From Thermoanaerobacterales bacterium (lineage in GTDB: Bacteria; Actinomycetota; Acidimicrobiia; Acidimicrobiales; JACDCH01): 15,464 nt of DNA. Under the pieces are notes generated by a model. That model did not search any database. It saw only the letters and a list, made by a program, of their open reading frames with translations, and had not been told where the DNA came from. Location of the stretch: positions 1 to 15,464 of the forward strand of contig PKRH01000086.1 of NCBI GenBank assembly GCA_017577565.1, read 5' to 3'. The translations under genes were made by a program, and so were the position numbers. Below, piece by piece: positions 15,110 to 15,464 of this stretch (its first letter is position 1; every line of letters starts with the position of its first letter).

Positions 15110-15464
15110 TGATCGATCGTGCCGTGTTGGCGCAGGAGTTGGCGCGGCGTGTGTCGGCGTTGGAGGACGACCTGCGAGCTCGGGCCGATGAGGTGCCCGA
15201 GGTGGCGGAGGTCGTCGAGGAGCAGTGGCGCGAGGCGCGGGAGGCGGGGCGCACGGCGCATGACCTGCCGGTGTGGCGGGAGTCGCTGTTCACCCAGGTG
15301 GCGGTGGGCTGGGTGCTGGCGACGACGTTCGTGCGCTTCTGTGAGGACAACGGGCTGATCCCGGATCCGGTGATCTCGGGGCCGGGTGAGCGGCGCCGCC
15401 GGGCCGAAGAGGCCCAGCGGCCGGCTGCGACCCGGCGGGGGCGGGGCCGGGCGGGGGCGGCGGC
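15109..15464 (+). CDS. pglX: BREX type 2 adenine-specific DNA methyltransferase PglX (N-terminal part)
   Basis: The frame runs open from ATG 15109 to the window edge, giving about 118 codons of a protein normally over 1000 residues. In Pgl/BREX-2, PglX methylates adenine in DNA and works with PglW, PglY and PglZ against phage. The catalytic methyltransferase motifs lie beyond the window. Recognition rests on the N-terminal helical domain: DLPVWRESLFTQVAVGWVLA, TTFVRFCEDNGLIPDP and ISGPGERRRRAEEAQR closely follow the PglX pattern. The start is set by GGGAGGG (15097-15103) five bases upstream and by the TGATG overlap with the pglW stop (15107-15109); GTG 15106 is an alternative. After about 15420 the reading becomes Arg/Gly/Ala low complexity and no longer resembles PglX, possibly from poor sequence at the edge. 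Confidence 0.88.
   Translation, partial: MIDRAVLAQELARRVSALEDDLRARADEVPEVAEVVEEQWREAREAGRTAHDLPVWRESLFTQVAVGWVLATTFVRFCEDNGLIPDPVISGPGERRRRAEEAQRPAATRRGRGRAGAA

Overview
The window is very GC-rich DNA and every gene I can support lies on the + strand. The GC content, GTG starts, apparently leaderless promoters, a type A RNase P RNA and a Streptomyces-type two-component system all point to a high-GC actinomycete. An Acidimicrobiia-like lineage is possible, but I cannot prove it. The window divides into a core-like left third (about 1-5100) and an accessory, defence-type right part (about 5100-15464).

Left part. A 5'-truncated FAD-dependent oxidase of the alkyl-dihydroxyacetonephosphate synthase type (1-918) is followed by an FGGY-family glycerol kinase-like gene (1000-2460). 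Both suit glycerol/DHAP or glycerolipid metabolism. Next comes a two-component pair: a sensor histidine kinase carrying one frameshift (2555-3969), and a LuxR/NarL-type response regulator (3972-4625) whose start abuts or overlaps the kinase stop. The RNase P RNA gene rnpB follows (about 4729-5103), with a plausible promoter and clearly conserved core segments.

Right part. A small basic protein of unknown function (5324-5782) is followed by a proline-rich, single-pass membrane protein (5888-6499) and a 719-residue protein with a helical-repeat middle and a C-terminal DUF2325-like domain (6589-8748). Then comes the wreck of a DEDD-exonuclease/superfamily-1 helicase fusion (9011-9986), whose middle is missing and whose two ends lie in different frames. 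A second copy of the membrane protein (10073-10690) sits directly before a long NERD-pseudokinase-kinase protein, PglW (10778-15109). This overlaps the first ~118 codons of the methyltransferase PglX (15109 to the window end). pglW-pglX is the start of a type 2 BREX (phage growth limitation, Pgl) anti-phage system. pglY, pglZ, brxD and brxHI would be expected beyond the right edge.

How it fits together. In Pgl/BREX-2, PglX is the adenine methyltransferase and PglW the kinase of a system that blocks phage propagation. The most notable unexplained feature is the pair of paralogous membrane proteins bracketing the DUF2325 gene and the helicase relic, one of them immediately upstream of pglW. Their extracytoplasmic domains are about three-quarters identical, and their last 32 aligned residues before the tail are identical despite nine synonymous codon differences. 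They are a candidate uncharacterised accessory component of this defence neighbourhood. Both window ends and the histidine kinase show indel-like irregularities that may be sequencing or assembly errors.
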